From Clavelina lepadiformis (lineage: Eukaryota; Chordata; Ascidiacea; Aplousobranchia; Clavelinidae), in contig NC_135247.1 in assembly GCF_947623445.1 (NCBI RefSeq), positions 18,168,501 to 18,232,500 on the forward strand: 64,000 nucleotides of DNA. The letters are read 5' to 3'. A program made the position numbers and the translations under genes. The notes beneath the pieces were generated by a model. It saw nothing but the letters and a program-made list of their open reading frames with translations. It ran no database searches and was not told the origin of the DNA. The number at the start of each line of letters is the position of its first letter. The stretch's first letter is position 1. This document shows positions 12,301 through 21,938 of this stretch, piece after piece.

Positions 12301-15300
12301 TAAGACCGGGAACAAGTTCAAAATGTACTGTGTACAGTTGAAAGAACAAAGACGGTACAACCTTGAACGTTCCATCAGCTAGCCACAATTTCGCTCTGGC
12401 CAAACCGTCTAGCAGATCCCTGCTGCCAAGAAGAATCAGACGATTGTTTCCAGGTCCAGAGTCGTGCAAAATCATGCGCTGGAATGTTTCTGGTATTGTG
12501 AAATTAGTATTCATCGGAGACTGTAGAGCGGCCGTACAGTGTGCAGTCAGCATATCGCGACGTTTTCTCTGCAAGGTCCGCTTCAAAGATTGCTTTTTTG
12601 GCAGCGCCATGAGTTCACCTGGTTCCAAGTCTCTGCTTACAGACCCGATGACGTTGCTTGTACTGGCTGACAGTTCACCCATATTCACCTTCATTTGACT
12701 GATAGGCTGTCTTGCCAAAGCCGACTCTTTGTTGCCGCCGTGGTTATGTTCAGGATCAGCGTCAGTTATGATTTGGTCTCCTTCAGTTGTTATACGAGCC
12801 TGGCACCGACTTTTCTGGTAGAGTTTGCAACGCCACTGAATCGTTCCGTTTTTATTAGTCATAGTAATGTCCGTTAAATTAAAATAATCACGATTTACAA
12901 CTGTAAGACAGCGGCAGGCTATAGTATAGACAAAGACACTGTATAAATGTCGTGTGATTAACTGTCTAGTCATAGTAATGTCCCCTGAATTGAAATAACC
13001 ACGAGTTACAACGGTAAGACAGCGGCAGGCTATAGAGTATAGACCAAGGGTCCGCAACCTAGGGCCCGCGGGCCGTATCCGGCCCGGCCCGAGACATAAA
13101 ACTGGTGCGAAGGCGGTAGACTAGTATCTCGTACTAAGTACGAGATTGTCTGTAGGCTAGACTAGTCGTTATAGATACAAAGAGATGTGGCGGTCGTGAT
13201 AGTAAATTGTAATAATTCATTCATTGGCATTGTTCCAGAGTTCCAAAACCGACGCTCTGACACAGTTTCAAGTAGCATTGTATTTTACGGTGTAACGTTT
13301 TGATGGTACTTTGGTCAAGAGCTTCGGTGACAATGCAGTAGAATAATGTTAGATATTACATAGGTTATACTTTCGGACAATGTAACAATTAGACTTTATG
13401 AAGCTGGTGTTGATTTAAAGAAACATTATAGAGAAAGCCGGCGCAACGGAGTCAAAACAATTGTCGGGGAGTTCTAAAAGAAAGACCAAGGAAGCCTTTG
13501 GCAGTCGCATCCAAGTGATTATGTGTCGCGTGATTAAATGTCGCGTGATTAAGTATCCAAGTCGCGTGATTAAATGTCCTAGTGATTATGTGTCGCGTGA
13601 TTAAATGTCCTAGTGATTATGTGTCGCGTGATTAAATGTCCTAGTGATTATGTGTCGGTGATTAAGCGTCGCGTGATTAAGTGTCGCGTGATTAAGTGTC
13701 GGTACACCCTTTGTGTGACTTAAAGCTGAGAGCTTTAGAAATGCAAGAAGCTTGTTGATACAAATTTGTGTTTTTCTTTTTGGCTGTGATATTCAGTGAG
13801 TTGTGACTTTGGTATTCAACTGGATTTTACTCATTTTACAAACAGACATTACGTTATGTTCAAAATGATTCAAACTTAATGAAGCTACATAGAATGTTAC
13901 TTAAATGTGGAACTAATTTGGGTTGTTACTTGATAGGATTTATCATCCAAGGAATTGTGTTGTATGGTATACTTATATATGATACCATCAGAGAGCAGCA
14001 TTTTAAATCTGCTTTGTTGCTATCATTCTCAGTGCATATCAAAAACACATTTTACTAGTTAACGTCTTCCACCGCCATTGATTCGGATTCTGTTTCTTAT
14101 TTAAAGGTTTTCACAAGAGATGAACTGCAGATGATTGCAGATCTTTGTGTAAAGTACGATTGTCTTTGTATATCGGATGAAGTTTATGAATGGCTTCTGT
14201 ATGACCACCATGAGCATGTTAGGATAGGTGCGTCATTTCTATAATGTACGGCGAGGTGACATTTTTTCATTTGCTTGTGTGCACTGAACACTAAGTGTCT
14301 ATATTTTGTGCAAGTCATGTCTCACTCAACACCGCTCCTGTTCACTCACTTTTGTTGCGTTTTTTGTCCGTTTTTATTTCTTCAACTGTTTCTTCAATGT
14401 GCACCTTATGCCTGTACATTGATGAAACACATTTAAGGTGTTGATGTCTATGCTCCTAATTCTTTCCACAGGCTCTCTACCTGGGATGTGGGATCGCACG
14501 ATAACCATCGGCAGCGCTGGCAAGACCTTCAGTGTTACTGGTTGGAAGGTAAAGGCAGAAATTTTATTAATTTCTTCAACGAAAGCAGGATTAGGTGACA
14601 ACCTATTAGGTTGTTTGTTGCCTATTAGGCATGGTTGACAACCATGAAGGTCGACACGAACGAATCCCGAATCTATTCGAATTAGAACCAAACAACAAAA
14701 TTTCATCCAAAATTTATCAAATCTTGCTTGTAACATGATGTAATCGATAAAGAAATCGCTTTCTTTCGAAAAATAGTGTTTAAAAAATGATTGAAAAAGC
14801 AAAATCTTTAGGAAAACGACCTTCATTGTAAGTACTGCTGATTCTAATTTAGCTTTGTCGGGAAACTAGATCATCATTTTAAGCTAAAGTCAGTAAATTT
14901 ATGAGTAATATTGTATTCGGGTTCGCCATTGTTGGTATTCGTGTTTGCCCGAATCTTCCATAAAGGCGATATTCGGCGAATCTATTCGGGTTTGGGTTCG
15001 TATCGACCCATCCTTACAACCTATATCGTCAGAATTTATGGACGATGGTAGAGAACAAAACTTGCTCATATATAGTAGCTGATCATTCTGCCCCTTTCCT
15101 GCTTTGCACTGTGTTATGTATCTATGTGTGCTCTTAGGGTTACATTAGTGCTTCTCAATCTTTTTTGCAGCGACCCAAATATTAAATATAAATTATTAGC
15201 GAACCTTTGGCCACCCTATTTTCGAAACTACATTTCACACAACTTTTTGTAAGCATAAAGTGTCACAGAGACATTCGTCAAGTTTCAATTTCTTACTACA

Positions 15301-17223
15301 GGAAAAGTCCATCAGTAACGCTATATGTATGGTAGGGTACATTTATGCATAGCAATGTGTGTAGTAGAAAGTTATTTTAACTTTTTGCCAGCTCTTAAAT
15401 AAATAACATTTCTTTTAGATTGGTTGGGCAATGGGATCAGCCAATTTAATACGACATCTGCAAACTGTTTGGCTGAACAGCACCTGTGGATGCCCCACAC
15501 CTATTCAAGTGAGCTGGTAATGTATATTCTGTTTGTTATCTCACACTGCTGTGTGTCGTAGTAAGGTGGTAACGCCGTAGCATTTTGTTGTCACGCTGAT
15601 ATGTTTTCCTCCACATGTTTAGGAGGCGGTTGCCGTTGGTTTCGAGGAGGAGATTTCACGCTTGGGCGAGGAGCACTCTTACTTCAAGGAGCTTCCACGA
15701 GAGTTGAAAGTGAAGCGAGACAAGATCGTGAAAACTTTAACAGAAATTGGAATGATGCCAATCATACCAGACGGAGGATACTTCATGGTGGCCGACGCTT
15801 CAAATATGAGTAAAACGAAAGTTTTATTTATTCAATCAGTCCTTGGTACCAATACAAGGGCACTTTTATGGATATTTGTAATACAGAGATGCTTCTAACA
15901 TTAGAACGACAAACAGTGGTTCCCAAACCTTTTCCCAGTTGCTGACCGCTATAATAATTTCTTTCTCTTGGACCCCCATCTTCATATTGTTACTTCATAG
16001 GCTATTTATAAGGCATTAAAGTATAACTTGTGCAATCCAGGTTGGGGCCCACTGCTATATGATGTACTTTAGCTCCTCATACAGCTTCATTGTATTATAC
16101 TGTAACCTTAATTGTCTTTATTTTCCATTTACGCTAAAATTATCGCAAAAAATTAGATACTTGTATATACTAAGTTAAGAAAAGTTAAGAAAAACCTAAA
16201 TTTTGACATCTTTTGTATGTTGGGAACTACATTGTGATTTGCACAAAAAATATGTCAAAACTTAGGTTTTTCTCCAACAACTTTTTTTCTAGAGCGAAAA
16301 TGCAATTAAAATGTATTGAGTGGTTATAGGAAACCAGTCATTCTGCATCTTTTGACACCTTGATAATGGCCCTAGCTCAATCGGTTACCAAGATATCGCC
16401 AAATTAAAACAATGCACCTCCACTGAAACTTCAACAAGGGGGTGCAACCTCAAAATGACGTCATAAATCAAAAAAAAGTTTAGATTCTTCCATTGTGCAC
16501 AAAATACCGCCTAGGCGAACCCCAAGCTTTTTTAAATTCCAAAATGGTGAAAAAATGAAACATCCTAATATACTTACTGGATATAGAGGTTGACTTGAGT
16601 GAGAGCGAGAACTCCGGTGAGACATGGGATTACCGCTTGGTCAAGTGGCTCACAGCCAACAAGAAGGTGGCCACAATTCCCATCTCTGCATTCTACAACA
16701 GTGGCCTCAAGTCCATGGGAGAGAAATATATTCGGTTTTGTTTTGCAAAGGTAGGCACCTGAAGTTTTAGAATCGGTTGTTATAAAGCTGTTTTTTTCCT
16801 GATTCTGTCATTTCTGACTGATACAAGGCTGCAAGTATTTTTTGATGAACTTTGAAAGTCTATAAACATTAACTTGATGGCCCTGCAGCTGATATTGTCT
16901 GATAATTTGGTTTTCTGTATCACAAAATGCAGTTTAGTGTTCTCTCGAAATAGTTTTTTTGATGTTTTTATAATGTATTTGTTTTTATTTTGGATAATCA
17001 TGTTGTAGACGTGGGAGGAGATTAGCATCCAATTACCATGTTTTTATCTTAAATACGATTTATCCTGAAAGCAAGCTCTTCGTGTGTTGTGAGAGTCAAA
17101 GAAGAATGAAATCGTTTTCAAAGAAGTCACGTTACATTTTACTTCTTTTTTATTTTGCAGGAAGATGAAACTTTGGATAAAATCGAAAAGATTTTTAAGG
17201 AATGGGCCAAAGAACTCCGATGA
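9350..17223 (+). CDS. KYAT: Kynurenine aminotransferase / cysteine S-conjugate beta-lyase (KYAT family), copy A
   Basis: A fold-type I PLP aminotransferase that in known relatives (KYAT1/KYAT3) transaminates kynurenine to kynurenic acid and cleaves cysteine S-conjugates. Exons are 9350-9408, 10222-10375, 10636-10785, 10982-11068, 11227-11355, 14107-14227, 14472-14548, 15419-15508, 15623-15809, 16587-16750 and 17161-17223. They give 426 aa, close to the usual ~420. Visible motifs are [10 protein letters not shown] near the N terminus, the cofactor-loop region [26 protein letters not shown] (cofactor-ring Asp and Tyr) and [12 protein letters not shown] with the Schiff-base lysine at about residue 251. 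The C-terminal domain ends in [15 protein letters not shown]. No leader is evident, so a cytosolic location is inferred. Exon 8 reads [10 protein letters not shown], where copy B and the family have Gln-Asn-Ser..Cys-Pro-Thr. Intron 5 is enlarged by a MULE and intron 9 by another insertion. Confidence 0.93.
11531..12862 (-). CDS. MULE transposase with FLYWCH-like N terminus
   Basis: Open frame of 443 aa from the ATG at 12862 to the stop at 11531; the frame stays open upstream to about 13057. Near the N terminus W-R-C..C-x-A..H-N-H resembles the second half of a FLYWCH/WRKY-like zinc finger, used by related transposases to bind their ends. The catalytic triad of the MULE domain is visible: LWLADGTFK (first Asp), [13 protein letters not shown] followed by CYFHLTQ (second Asp and the C-x-F-H signature), and TTNAVEGW (Glu). 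The frame has no stop or frameshift, so the protein may still be functional. The stretch upstream of the ATG consists of two diverged copies of a ~93-bp unit (about 12860-13050), so the first part of the zinc finger may be lost or displaced. Confidence 0.85.
   Translation of the reverse strand: MTNKNGTIQWRCKLYQKSRCQARITTEGDQIITDADPEHNHGGNKESALARQPISQMKVNMGELSASTSNVIGSVSRDLEPGELMALPKKQSLKRTLQRKRRDMLTAHCTAALQSPMNTNFTIPETFQRMILHDSGPGNNRLILLGSRDLLDGLARAKLWLADGTFKVVPSLFFQLYTVHFELVPGLIPAAVYCLVQNKTRATYDRILDAIKTMIPTASPECVLLDFETAAVSAFRTAFPTANVRSCYFHLTQSVLRKVNEIGMKCDYESDEELRTAVRCLPALAMVPSSDVVESFLILADSMPDHEKMPELLSYFEHTYIRGRRRPGRGENYGSAIFPIESWNHYEAGAGCIARTTNAVEGWYFGLQVLFQCHHPTLWTFIRGIEKDIQMQRATFLQGIAGTQPSIPMRYKALKLHVQNTVDRYLSSEILVYLRAVAYISHA
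13043..13200. repeat. Non-autonomous hAT-like terminal fragment inside the MULE
   Basis: The stretch beginning AAGGGTCCGCAACCTAGGG is rich in GGGCCCG/CGGGCC motifs, like the ends of common hAT-type miniature elements. About 55 bases around 13130-13190 (ACTAAGTACGAGATTGTCTG onward) recur in inverse orientation inside the second MULE at about 43880-43930. No second terminus or target duplication is visible, so this is a fragment. Confidence 0.4.
16166..16571. repeat. Unclassified ~0.4-kb insertion in KYAT-A intron 9
   Basis: Comparison with intron 9 of copy B shows about 400 extra bases in copy A, between GATACTT on the left and ATACTTA on the right. These may be a ~6-bp target duplication. 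The insert is AT-rich and contains two inverted stretches, AGAAAAACCTAAATTTTGAC near 16190 and GTCAAAACTTAGGTTTTTCT near 16255, which could form an imperfect hairpin. There is no coding potential and I cannot assign a family. Confidence 0.5.
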
Positions 17224-17323
17224 AAAAGATTTAAATTCGAACGAGTTTTTTTTCAGAATAATTTTCAGCTAAGTTCCACTATTTTCTCTTGATCAAGAGA
17301 ATGTCACATTTTTTCTTGTAGAA

Positions 17324-18228
17324 CAGGGGTGTCAAACTCAATCGCACCAGGGGCCAAATTTCAAAACTTATTTAACGCCGTGGGCCGTAAGGATGATAAC
17401 TGATTGAACATACAGGAATTGGAACAGGCAGCGAAACAATACAAAGTTTTGATGTTTAAAGCTCGGTTTATTATTCTTCGAATACAAGTCAAACAAATAT
17501 TGATTAAAAAAAGTATAATAATATATAGATAATATACCCTACCAAGAAATAGAATAAAAGCTTATCTACCGAGAAGTAGGCTTATTATTGAAAACAAGGC
17601 TTTGGGAAAACCAGTGTATTTCACGGAAATTGGGCCGCGCAATCAGGTGGAACAACACGAATTGAAAAATATTTTATTAAGTCTGTGCTGCATTGTTCGA
17701 TGTTTAAAGAAGCCGCTCTCAAATATGAGCTCAAAGTAAACTGATAAAATGAATATGTAAAAAATGAATGTACGCGGCTTACGGTATGCTATCTAACTCT
17801 AAGCTCATAAACAGAAATGCAGTTATAAGATGCTATCAAACACGACCGTACTACAGATAGCCTGCATCAAAAAGCGTTAATTAAACCATGCATTTGGAAG
17901 TTAAAATTAGAAATTTTTGCCATATTGAAAGGTGACGTACTATTAGACTTGCCAAAATTAAACTGAGGCTGCTGAATAAGAGCAGTTTTGACTGGGCTGT
18001 TTTTAATTATTCTTTTATTGCATCCCGGGTTACAAGCGATGTATTCTGTCGTATGGTGGGGCAACTGCTGTGCTACTGTATTGTGCGATTTGTTATAATC
18101 TTGTTTCTTGCTTGATAAAAGTAAATTATACTGTACCATGATCTCGCGGGCGGGAAATAGTTCAATGTATGAAATAACTGCGCGGGCCAAGTTTTATTGT
18201 AAAGCGGGCCGGGAGTTTGACACGTATG
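17324..18228. mobile_element. Non-autonomous hAT-type element with 8-bp target duplication
   Basis: A 905-bp element starts CAGGGGTGTCAAACTC and ends GAGTTTGACACGTATG, an imperfect inverted repeat typical of hAT miniatures. It is flanked by the perfect 8-bp duplication TTGTAGAA (17316-17323 and 18229-18236). Copy B has the unoccupied site as TTTTAGAA at about 28754-28761. The sub-terminal parts contain GGGCC/GGCCC motifs. The longest internal frame (107 codons, minus strand) has no transposase features, so mobilisation would need a transposase from elsewhere. Confidence 0.85.
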
Positions 18229-18672
18229 TTGTAGAATATTTTCTCTCTTTAGATCGCTTTTTTATTTTTCCTTTTTTATTTTCAAATATTTACCAATTTA
18301 GTGTTATCCTTTACCGCACTTATTCTAAATTATATATCCGATATTATGTCATCTTGAAGTTTTTGCAACCGATGTTTTGGGGTGTGAGGCTTCGTTGACT
18401 TCTGATTGTTCTGAAAAGGGCAGGAAAAAAACTAATTTAAAAGTTGTAATGACCAATATAGGTTGTGGATACAGACCTGTAGTTACCTGTTTGTAGCTTT
18501 AATGATGGCAGGCGCCAAAGCAAAAAGGCAAACCCAACAATACATTCTTAAAGGAAGTTGTTTGTTGTAGCTGAAGGAGTGAGCATGTCTTTTGATTTAA
18601 CTAACCGATGGCAGGTATAACCGTTTCGTTTATAAGGTTAAGAAGAGCATTAACTGACAACTGAAAATCGTC

Positions 18673-18802
18673 ATGCCTACTTACAAGCTGGTTTACTTCG
18701 ACGGTAGAGGGCGCGCTGAGTTGCCTCGCATGTTGTTTGCTGAAGCTGGCGTAAAGTATGAAGATTTTCGGGTAAAAGACAACTGGGCCACCGAAAAAGC
18801 AA
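18673..18802 (+). pseudogene. Sigma-class glutathione S-transferase, copy A: exon 1 only
   Basis: The 130 bp correspond to exon 1 of the complete GST gene at 31754 and begin with the same ATG. They encode [17 protein letters not shown] with the catalytic Tyr at position 8. The splice donor (AAGTATGA) is intact. Ten bases after the exon an LTR retroelement begins, and exons 2-4 are absent between here and copy B. A transcript could therefore yield only a ~43-residue N-terminal fragment unless it is spliced to something else. The loss most likely followed retroelement insertion plus deletion of the rest of the gene. Confidence 0.85.
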
Positions 18803-18811
18803 GTATGAAAC

Positions 18812-19830
18812 TGTAGCGACCTGGGTGGCATTTTAATACCATTACATCATTTCTTGGAAAAGCGTTTTCTAGTTGTTGATTGAAGTTGATGAACTTGTTT
18901 TTTAATAACACTTCAACTGTCGTTTGATATTTGGAAACTTGCTCTGAATAACTTCGTGTGAACACTCCCTTTAGTACGTTCCCAGGTTGTTTCCTGCACC
19001 TGTGCTGATAAGAAATCTTTATTGCAAAAGCCCGCTTCTTAACTTTGTACTGATTGTATTTATCTACACGTCAGCTTCAACTACATGTAACTCCCATTGC
19101 CAACACATTGTTTTTTTCGCTGCACATGTTTTGAAATGCTCCGTTTTTCTTGTCGAATATTTTCACTCCCATCGCTTCACGTTTTGTAAGCTCGCACCTG
19201 TACCGGCTAGCAGAGAGAGGCAAATGAGCTTTCTGTGCTAGTCATGTTGATCGCAACTCAATAGACATCTTATAAGCAGTGGTATTACTGTGTTCTTGAT
19301 TTAATTATGCGTAATATTGGGAAAGTGTAGGCTACAGCGCCTACAATAAAAACCTTTTCTTATAAACTATTTCTGTTATAATATTAAAACCTTTCGGCTG
19401 ACAAGAGGTTAGACGCAGGGGTCGGGAACCTTTTTGGCTAAGGGAGCCATTAAAGCTACATATTTTTAATTGTATTTCCGTGAGAGCCATATAATATTTT
19501 TCAACAATTAATGCAACTAACGTGTGCATTTTTAAGCAAAACCAGCAACTTTAGACTACTGTAAATGTCTGAATTTACTCTTTAATAACACGTTTCTTAC
19601 TGTTAATGCGACTTAAAATTACAGAAAAAGTTTTATTCGTAACAATCGAGCTAAGAAATGCCAGCTTAGATTTATCTGCGAGCCAGATACCGTCATGAAA
19701 AGAGCCACATCTGGCTCGCGAGCCATAGGTTCCCGACCTCTTGGTTAGAATATTCTAACCGCACGCAACAATAGAGTCAGATAATTTAAAAGGTAACATA
19801 AGTTAAGCATCTGCATTAATAAGCCCTGCA
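18812..19830 (+). repeat. 5' long terminal repeat of the LTR element
   Basis: It begins TGTAGCGACC and ends CCCTGCA, keeping the canonical TG..CA termini. After subtracting the miniature element nested at 19416-19743 and its 8-bp duplication it is about 683 bp. That matches the 693-bp solo LTR at 59374-60066, with which it shares the start (TGTAG(C/T)G) and the stretch CCGCACGCAAC..GAGTCAGAT near the end. Confidence 0.8.
19416..19743. mobile_element. hAT-type miniature element nested in the LTR
   Basis: A 328-bp insertion with inverted ends CAGGGGTCGGGAACCTTTTT and GGTTCCCGACCTCTTG. The flanks GTTAGACG (19408-19415) and GTTAGAAT (19744-19751) are an 8-bp target duplication with two changes. 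The related solo LTR near 59975 has no insert. It is AT-rich with no coding capacity. Confidence 0.8.
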
Positions 19831-19833
19831 TTT

Positions 19834-19852
19834 TGGTGACCCCGACGTGATT
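19834..19852 (+). other. Primer binding site complementary to tRNA-Trp
   Basis: Three bases after the LTR end, TGGTGACCCCGACGTGATT is the reverse complement of the 3' end of eukaryotic tRNA-Trp including the CCA tail. This is where the primer would anneal for minus-strand DNA synthesis. The perfect match helps to fix the LTR boundary. Confidence 0.75.
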
Positions 19853-20362
19853 CAATCCTTGCAGCCGTTTCTGCTAGTTCTATTCCGCTAATCAGATTGT
19901 TTTCTTGACTGGTAAGTTTATTTTTCACTTTTTATTCATCTAGCTGCAACCCTAGTTTGTAATGCATGCTCATCAGCTTATATTTTATTAATTTAGATTA
20001 TCCTTTTTTTAAATCGTGCTGTAGTTCGAAATAAAAGTTTTTTGTCGAATTTTTTTAATTTTTGTTTTCGATTTCATTTGTGAACAATTTTTTGCTGTAA
20101 CCAATTTAACTCAACAAGGCACCAACGATCTCCACACTAAAATATTGGACGGTTTCATAAATCATTGAACAGCAACCTTTTTAATCGAGATAATCACAGA
20201 CCACACGTTTCCTCCTTTCCTAGCAAACGCACTGACAATTTTTCCTTTTCTTCTCCCACTTTTCAGAAACCTGTCTATCAATATTTCAATTACCCTTGAG
20301 CTTCCAATATTTCTAATGGCGTTATGGTATTATCACGTCCGCTTTGGTAGGGATGCGCGCCG

Positions 20363-21936
20363 TTGTCATCCATCATGTTCCCTGTGGGAAAATCACTCGC
20401 CGTCTACAAAAAATGCTTGGCGGTCGGCGCTACATTAACCCGGTCAGTCCCGTCGATCGCGTCTGCTGCCAAAAGAGGTTGCCCTTTGTTGAGCGCTTAT
20501 GATGACTCCAATTTTATTCATTTTTATGTAGATAGCGCTGCCGCAACTTCTCTTTTATCGGCTACTTTGGCGGATAAATCAAACCGCAAGCCGCAAACTC
20601 CTCTCTTTGTTGCTAACAACACTCCTATTACTATATATGTATGGCACTAAACAACTTAATGTTTCTCTTCATCCTCGCTTTTCTTATCCCATGGAATTTG
20701 TTCTTTCGGACACACCTTTTTGCATCTTGGGTTTAGATGTTCTCACTACCTACAACTTTGTCTTGGATCCCAAAGCCAAACATCTAATAGATGTACCGAA
20801 CCAACATCAATATACTTTAGATCCTGTTGCATGTGATCCTGTTCGCATATCCATTCTCAGCCAAATAGATCCTGTTGGATACCTTTCACATCAATTTCCG
20901 GACTTGCTACAACCCAATTCAGCTGTTAAACCGGTGAAACATTCCATCGTTCACCACCTTCATACTACCGGCCCTCCTGTGCGTGCACGTCCACGTCGAT
21001 ATAGCCCAGAAACTATAAAGATCTTGAAGACAGAGATTGACAGCTGGCTTGAGCGGAAAATCATCCGCTACAGTGATTCTCCTTACGGAAGTCCAGCTTT
21101 ACTTGTTCCTAAAGGCTCTTCTTGCAACAAATATCGTCTTGTCATTGATTATAAATTGGTCCATAAACAAACAATTGATAGCTGTTATCCTCTTCCGTTC
21201 TTACATAGTTTTTCTAATGTTTTGTATTGTAAGACTGTCTTTTCTAAATGTGATTTGTCAGCAGCTTATCATCAAATAAGTGTGGCTCCAGAAGATGTAT
21301 ACGAAACGGCATTTGTTTGTCCTCTTGGACAATTTGAATATACAAGACTTCCGTTTGGTTTGTTTGGCGCTCCACGGACGTTTTCCAGACTCATACGAGA
21401 AGTAGAACGTCCCCTTCAACACCTTGGAATCTTTGCCTACCTCGATGATATCATCATTGGAAGTAGTAGCCTGTCCGAACACCTTAAGCAACTTTTTCAA
21501 CGTCTTGATGAATTTTGGCTTAACGCTGAATTTAGACAAATGTGAATTCAACCGCACGTATCTTGACTACTTTGGCCATCACATAAATTCCCAAGGTATA
21601 CGACCTACTCAGTAAAAAGTGCAGGCCATTCTTGATTACCCTCAGCCCCAAACCTGCAAACAGTTGAAACGTTACTTGGGCATATATTGCTATTATTTTC
21701 GTTTTCTGAAACATTGCTCTACCATCTTGCAACCACTTTACAAGCTCGTTCCGAGCAATCGAAGCAAACGTTCTCCCTTAAAATGGAATGTAGAAGCTGA
21801 ACGCGCCTTTGCAAACAGCAAACAAGCTATTGCTAATGCTAGCACCTTGGCGTTTCCTAAACTCCATGCTCCGAAAAGTCAAAGTGTTTTGCAATTTCTG
21901 TCTTTTCATTTTTGTGTGATTAACGTCATGCAATAA
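20363..21936 (+). pseudogene. Decayed gypsy-type pol (protease, reverse transcriptase, start of RNase H)
   Basis: The coding remnant lies in at least three frames. The first (20363-20650) carries a protease-like FYVDSAAAT, with Asp-Ser-Ala where active enzymes have Asp-Thr/Ser-Gly. After a frame break near 20640 the second frame (to 21545) holds the protease C-terminal motif ILGLDVL. It continues into reverse transcriptase with KYRLVIDY, FSKCDLSAAYHQI, LPFGLFGAP and the catalytic YLDD. A further frame break near 21535 and a stop near 21613 interrupt the thumb. The continuation to about 21880 covers the connection region and the start of the RNase H segment, then ends. The Ala in the protease triad and the breaks indicate an inactive copy. 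Confidence 0.85.
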
Positions 21937-21938
21937 AA

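Larger units (their letters stand above)
11394..13708 (-). mobile_element. MULE-type DNA transposon in KYAT-A intron 5, with tandem-array termini
   Basis: A 2315-bp insertion flanked by a perfect 9-bp target duplication, CTTTGTGTG (11385-11393 and 13709-13717). The matching intron in copy B (about 25915-25930) lacks it, so the boundaries are supported by an empty site. Ends are short imperfect inverted repeats (GGTTTGGTGACAC at the left, GGTGTACCGACAC read inward from the right). Next to them are arrays of ~15-bp units such as GTCGCGTGATTAAAT and GTCCTAGTGATTATG: about six units on the left and eleven on the right, in inverse orientation. A minus-strand transposase lies inside. The 9-bp duplication, DDE transposase and zinc-finger-like N terminus fit the Mutator-like superfamily. 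Confidence 0.88.
7209..18811. repeat. Tandem segmental duplication, copy A (KYAT + GST exon 1)
   Basis: This block is repeated in direct orientation at about 21939-31911. Similarity begins at the motif AAAAGTGC(A/G)GCTAATTTC (7209 and 21939) and runs through the upstream region, all eleven KYAT exons and introns, the spacer and GST exon 1. Copy A differs by a MULE at 11394-13708, a hAT-type element at 17324-18228 and a ~0.4-kb insertion in intron 9. It also has a second ACTACGGATGTAAG near 7447 that seems to have been collapsed with the one near 7238 in copy B. Introns are nearly identical, which implies recent duplication, gene conversion, or two haplotypes misjoined by the assembler. Confidence 0.9.
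18812..21936 (+). mobile_element. Truncated, decayed Ty3/gypsy-type LTR retrotransposon
   Basis: The element sits in what would be intron 1 of GST copy A. It has a 5' LTR (18812-19830), a primer binding site, and a degenerate region encoding aspartic protease, reverse transcriptase and the start of the RNase H/connection region. It stops abruptly at about 21900-21936, where copy B of the duplication begins; integrase and the 3' LTR are missing. Frame breaks and stops interrupt the coding region, so it cannot move on its own. Coding order and reverse-transcriptase type point to Ty3/gypsy. Confidence 0.85.

Noticed and set aside
11400..13705. Short regularly repeated units at MULE 1 ends resembling a CRISPR array
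   Set aside because: There is no conserved repeat with distinct spacers. Units abut directly, are inverted at the other end of an element with a transposase and 9-bp target duplication, and the genome is eukaryotic.
17867..18190. 107-codon minus-strand frame in the hAT element
   Set aside because: It has no transposase or zinc-finger motifs and consists of AT-rich interior sequence; probably chance.
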